Positions 14,704-16,503 of a stretch of 16,503 bases of DNA are shown here, piece by piece (position 1 is the first letter of the stretch; each line of letters begins with the position of its first letter). This stretch comes from Gemmatimonadota bacterium (GTDB taxonomy: Bacteria; Gemmatimonadota; Gemmatimonadetes; Longimicrobiales; Gaopeijiaceae). The translations under genes and the position numbers were made by a program. The notes under the pieces are model-generated. The model did not search any database. It had not been told where the DNA came from and worked only from the letters and a program-made list of their open reading frames with translations. The stretch is from contig JAUXEE010000017.1 of NCBI GenBank assembly GCA_030618065.1, forward strand, positions 1-16,503. Direction: 5' to 3'.

Positions 14704-15519
14704 ATGACCAATCCGAACGATCCTCACGATGCGGACTTCCGGGCGACCCTCCCGGCGGATCTGCAAGCCCTGGACAGGGAGCTGTCCGGGATCCGTATCG
14801 AGGAGCGGCCGTCCTTCGGGCCTGAGCTGAAGGGGGAGCTCACCCAAGCCTGGCGGACCCGGGCCAGGGGTGCGCCCATGGCCTCCCGCCCCTGGGTACG
14901 GACTCTCATGGCTGCAGGCCTTGCCGGCCTCATGATCGCCGGCGTGTCGGTTCCTTCGGCCCGGGCAGCTGTTTTCCAGCTCGTTAGGACCGTGGCCGAG
15001 GAAGTGTTCCCCACTTTCTTCGCACAAGATGCCGAGCCGGAGCTCCAATTGCCGGAGATCGAGGCACAGGAACCCGCCCCCCCGGTTGCTCCAAGGCCAA
15101 GGGCCGAAGTGGTGGTATCCCCGGCGGATGCCTCCAATGAAGTCGTGACGTCGATGCCTGACTTGCCAACGCTCCCCTTCGTTGAGACCACCTTCCCGGA
15201 GATCATCTCCCGGCAGGAAGCGGCCCGCATGATTGCCTCCTACTACCCCCTCGAACTCCAGGAAGCAGGAGTTGAGGGGGCGATCAAGCTCCTCTTCTGG
15301 GTTGACACCCATGGGATCCCGGAAAACATCCAGACTCGTGAGAGTTCCGGAAATCAACGACTGGATTATGCGGCGATGCGGGCAGCCCGGAACCTTCGGT
15401 TCCACCCTGCAACCCGGAATGGGGTCGCGGTGGGCACCTGGGTGGAGGTGGATTTCCATTTCTTCGCCCTCACCGGAGTGGGGATCATCGGTTCGGACTC
15501 CATGGATTCCGTGATGTAA
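14704..15519 (+). CDS. membrane protein with TonB C-terminal domain and anti-sigma-like N-terminus
   Basis: A 271-residue product. Residues 1-65 are hydrophilic and would be cytoplasmic; one hydrophobic segment (about 66-83) is followed by an SARAA signal-peptidase-like site; then a Pro/Glu-rich linker (about 109-165) precedes a TonB C-terminal domain (about 175-258). That domain shows YYPLELQEAGVEG, a VDTHG turn, SSGNQRLDYAAMRAARNLRF, and a closing strand GTWVEVDFHF. TonB_C domains contact outer membrane receptors. Placement 13 bp after an ECF sigma gene (start ATG 14704, AAGGGG 14689-14694) is where an anti-sigma factor is expected. No zinc-binding HxxxCxxC motif is seen, so the N-terminus acting as an anti-sigma domain is inference. 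It could simply be a TonB-type energy transducer, though no ExbB/ExbD gene is near. Confidence 0.78.
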   Translation: MTNPNDPHDADFRATLPADLQALDRELSGIRIEERPSFGPELKGELTQAWRTRARGAPMASRPWVRTLMAAGLAGLMIAGVSVPSARAAVFQLVRTVAEEVFPTFFAQDAEPELQLPEIEAQEPAPPVAPRPRAEVVVSPADASNEVVTSMPDLPTLPFVETTFPEIISRQEAARMIASYYPLELQEAGVEGAIKLLFWVDTHGIPENIQTRESSGNQRLDYAAMRAARNLRFHPATRNGVAVGTWVEVDFHFFALTGVGIIGSDSMDSVM

Positions 15520-15545
15520 GCCTCCCCACTCGGAGTTATCCCGCC

Positions 15546-16503
15546 ATGCCAGCCAAAACGGTCGCCGATCTACCGGACCAACGGATCGCTGGAACCCGAA
15601 TCCTGGTCCGGGTGGACTTCAACGTTCCCTTGGACTCGGAAGGGCGGATCAGTGACGACACACGAATCGTCCGATCTCTGCCCACCCTCTCGTATCTTCT
15701 GGAACGGGGCGGACGGCTGGTGGTGACCTCCCACATGGGCCGACCCAAGGGTGGGAAGGACCCTGCGCTCTCACTTCGGCCCGTGGCGGATCACCTCTCC
15801 TCCCTTTTGGACTTCACGATCCGATTCTGCCCTGACCTGGTCGGCCCCATGGCCCGAAAGGCGGCAGAGAAGCTGGTGGATGGTGAGCTTCTTCTTCTCG
15901 AGAACACCCGTTTTCACGACGGAGAGAAGAAGAACGATCCGGAGCTTTCCCGAGCTTTGGCCGATCTTGGAGACCTCTTCGTGAACGACGCTTTCGGGTG
16001 CGCCCATAGGGCCCATGCTTCCACCGTAGGGGTTGCCGATGTGCTTCGGGGGAGGGGGCGGGAGGCCGTAGCGGGATTTCTGATGGAAAGGGAGCTCCAC
16101 TACCTGGGAATGGCTCTCGATACCCCCGACCGGCCCTTCGTGGGGATTCTCGGAGGGGCCAAGATCTCCGGAAAAATCGATGTCATCCAATCCCTCCTTC
16201 CGAAAGTGGATAAGCTTCTTGTGGGGGGAGCCATGGCGAACACCTTCTTCAGGGCTCTCGGTTTGGAGACGGGGGACTCCCTGGTGGAGGAAGACCAAGT
16301 GGAGTTGGCCCGGAGCACGCTGGAAGAGGCCGGGGAGAAAATCCTCCTACCCGTGGACTGTGTGGTGGCACCGGAGATTTCAGAGACTGCTCTGACCAGA
16401 GAAGTCGAAAGGGTGGCTGTGGAGCCCGGCGAGAGAATCGGCGACATAGGTGGCGGAAGCCGTGATCTCTTCGCGGCGGCGCTGAAAGGTGCGGGAACGG
16501 TGG
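15546..16503 (+). CDS. pgk: phosphoglycerate kinase, 5' part (runs off the window)
   Basis: Transfers phosphate from 1,3-bisphosphoglycerate to ADP in glycolysis. ATG 15546 opens a frame with no stop up to base 16503: 319 codons plus one base of an enzyme of usually about 390-400 residues. Signatures in order: RVDFNVPLD, SHMGRPKGG, LLLENTRFHDGE, VNDAFGCAHRAHAS, GILGGAKISGKI and GGAMANTFF, with a GDIGGGS turn near the edge. The C-terminal nucleotide-binding end is missing only because the window stops. CGGAG (15531-15535) lies ten bases before the ATG. The gene is 26 bp after the TonB-hybrid gene and probably shares its transcript. Confidence 0.95.
   Translation, partial: MPAKTVADLPDQRIAGTRILVRVDFNVPLDSEGRISDDTRIVRSLPTLSYLLERGGRLVVTSHMGRPKGGKDPALSLRPVADHLSSLLDFTIRFCPDLVGPMARKAAEKLVDGELLLLENTRFHDGEKKNDPELSRALADLGDLFVNDAFGCAHRAHASTVGVADVLRGRGREAVAGFLMERELHYLGMALDTPDRPFVGILGGAKISGKIDVIQSLLPKVDKLLVGGAMANTFFRALGLETGDSLVEEDQVELARSTLEEAGEKILLPVDCVVAPEISETALTREVERVAVEPGERIGDIGGGSRDLFAAALKGAGTV

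Overview
The window is a dense run of housekeeping genes, all confidently called ones on the + strand, from a GC-rich Gram-negative (diderm) bacterium. The diderm inference rests on a TonB-dependent-receptor-like outer membrane protein and a TonB C-terminal-domain protein. Gene order, frequent GTG/TTG starts, 4-nt stop/start overlaps and an ECF sigma/TonB pair would suit the Gemmatimonadota or a neighbouring lineage. That placement is inference from style, not from a marker gene. I see no insertion sequence, phage gene, CRISPR array, tRNA or rRNA.

Layout. (a) 1-159 is the C-terminal tail of a gene entering from the left, probably a PLP-dependent group II decarboxylase. (b) 160-626 has no clearly supported gene; it holds a weak minus-strand candidate of 86 codons and a possible divergent promoter. 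(c) 627-4150: leucyl aminopeptidase pepA, overlapped by 4 nt by a plug-domain outer membrane protein, then a perfect hairpin at the stop codon. (d) 4211-7954: yicC, gmk, rpoZ, coaBC and a family 4 uracil-DNA glycosylase, nearly all overlapping or a few bases apart. This covers RNA turnover, GMP to GDP conversion, RNA polymerase omega, coenzyme A synthesis and uracil repair. (e) 8000-12915: dnaB, ispD, a TsaC/YwlC-type tRNA-modification gene, a YwlE-like low-molecular-weight phosphatase, aroE and comF, again tightly coupled. (f) 12987-16503: gap, an ECF sigma factor, a membrane protein fusing an anti-sigma-like N-terminus to a TonB C-terminal domain, and the first 319 codons of pgk, cut by the window edge.

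Most genes serve core metabolism and information processing and are probably co-transcribed in one or a few long operons. The most unusual part is the sigma/TonB-hybrid cassette inserted between the two glycolytic genes gap and pgk. It has the shape of a transmembrane signalling unit that could tie outer-membrane transport to transcription. Other points worth checking are the loss of the usual active-site cysteine in the CoaC half of CoaBC, the arginine-phosphatase-type signature in the YwlE-like protein, a G-quadruplex motif in that gene, and several hairpins and small repeats near gene ends.
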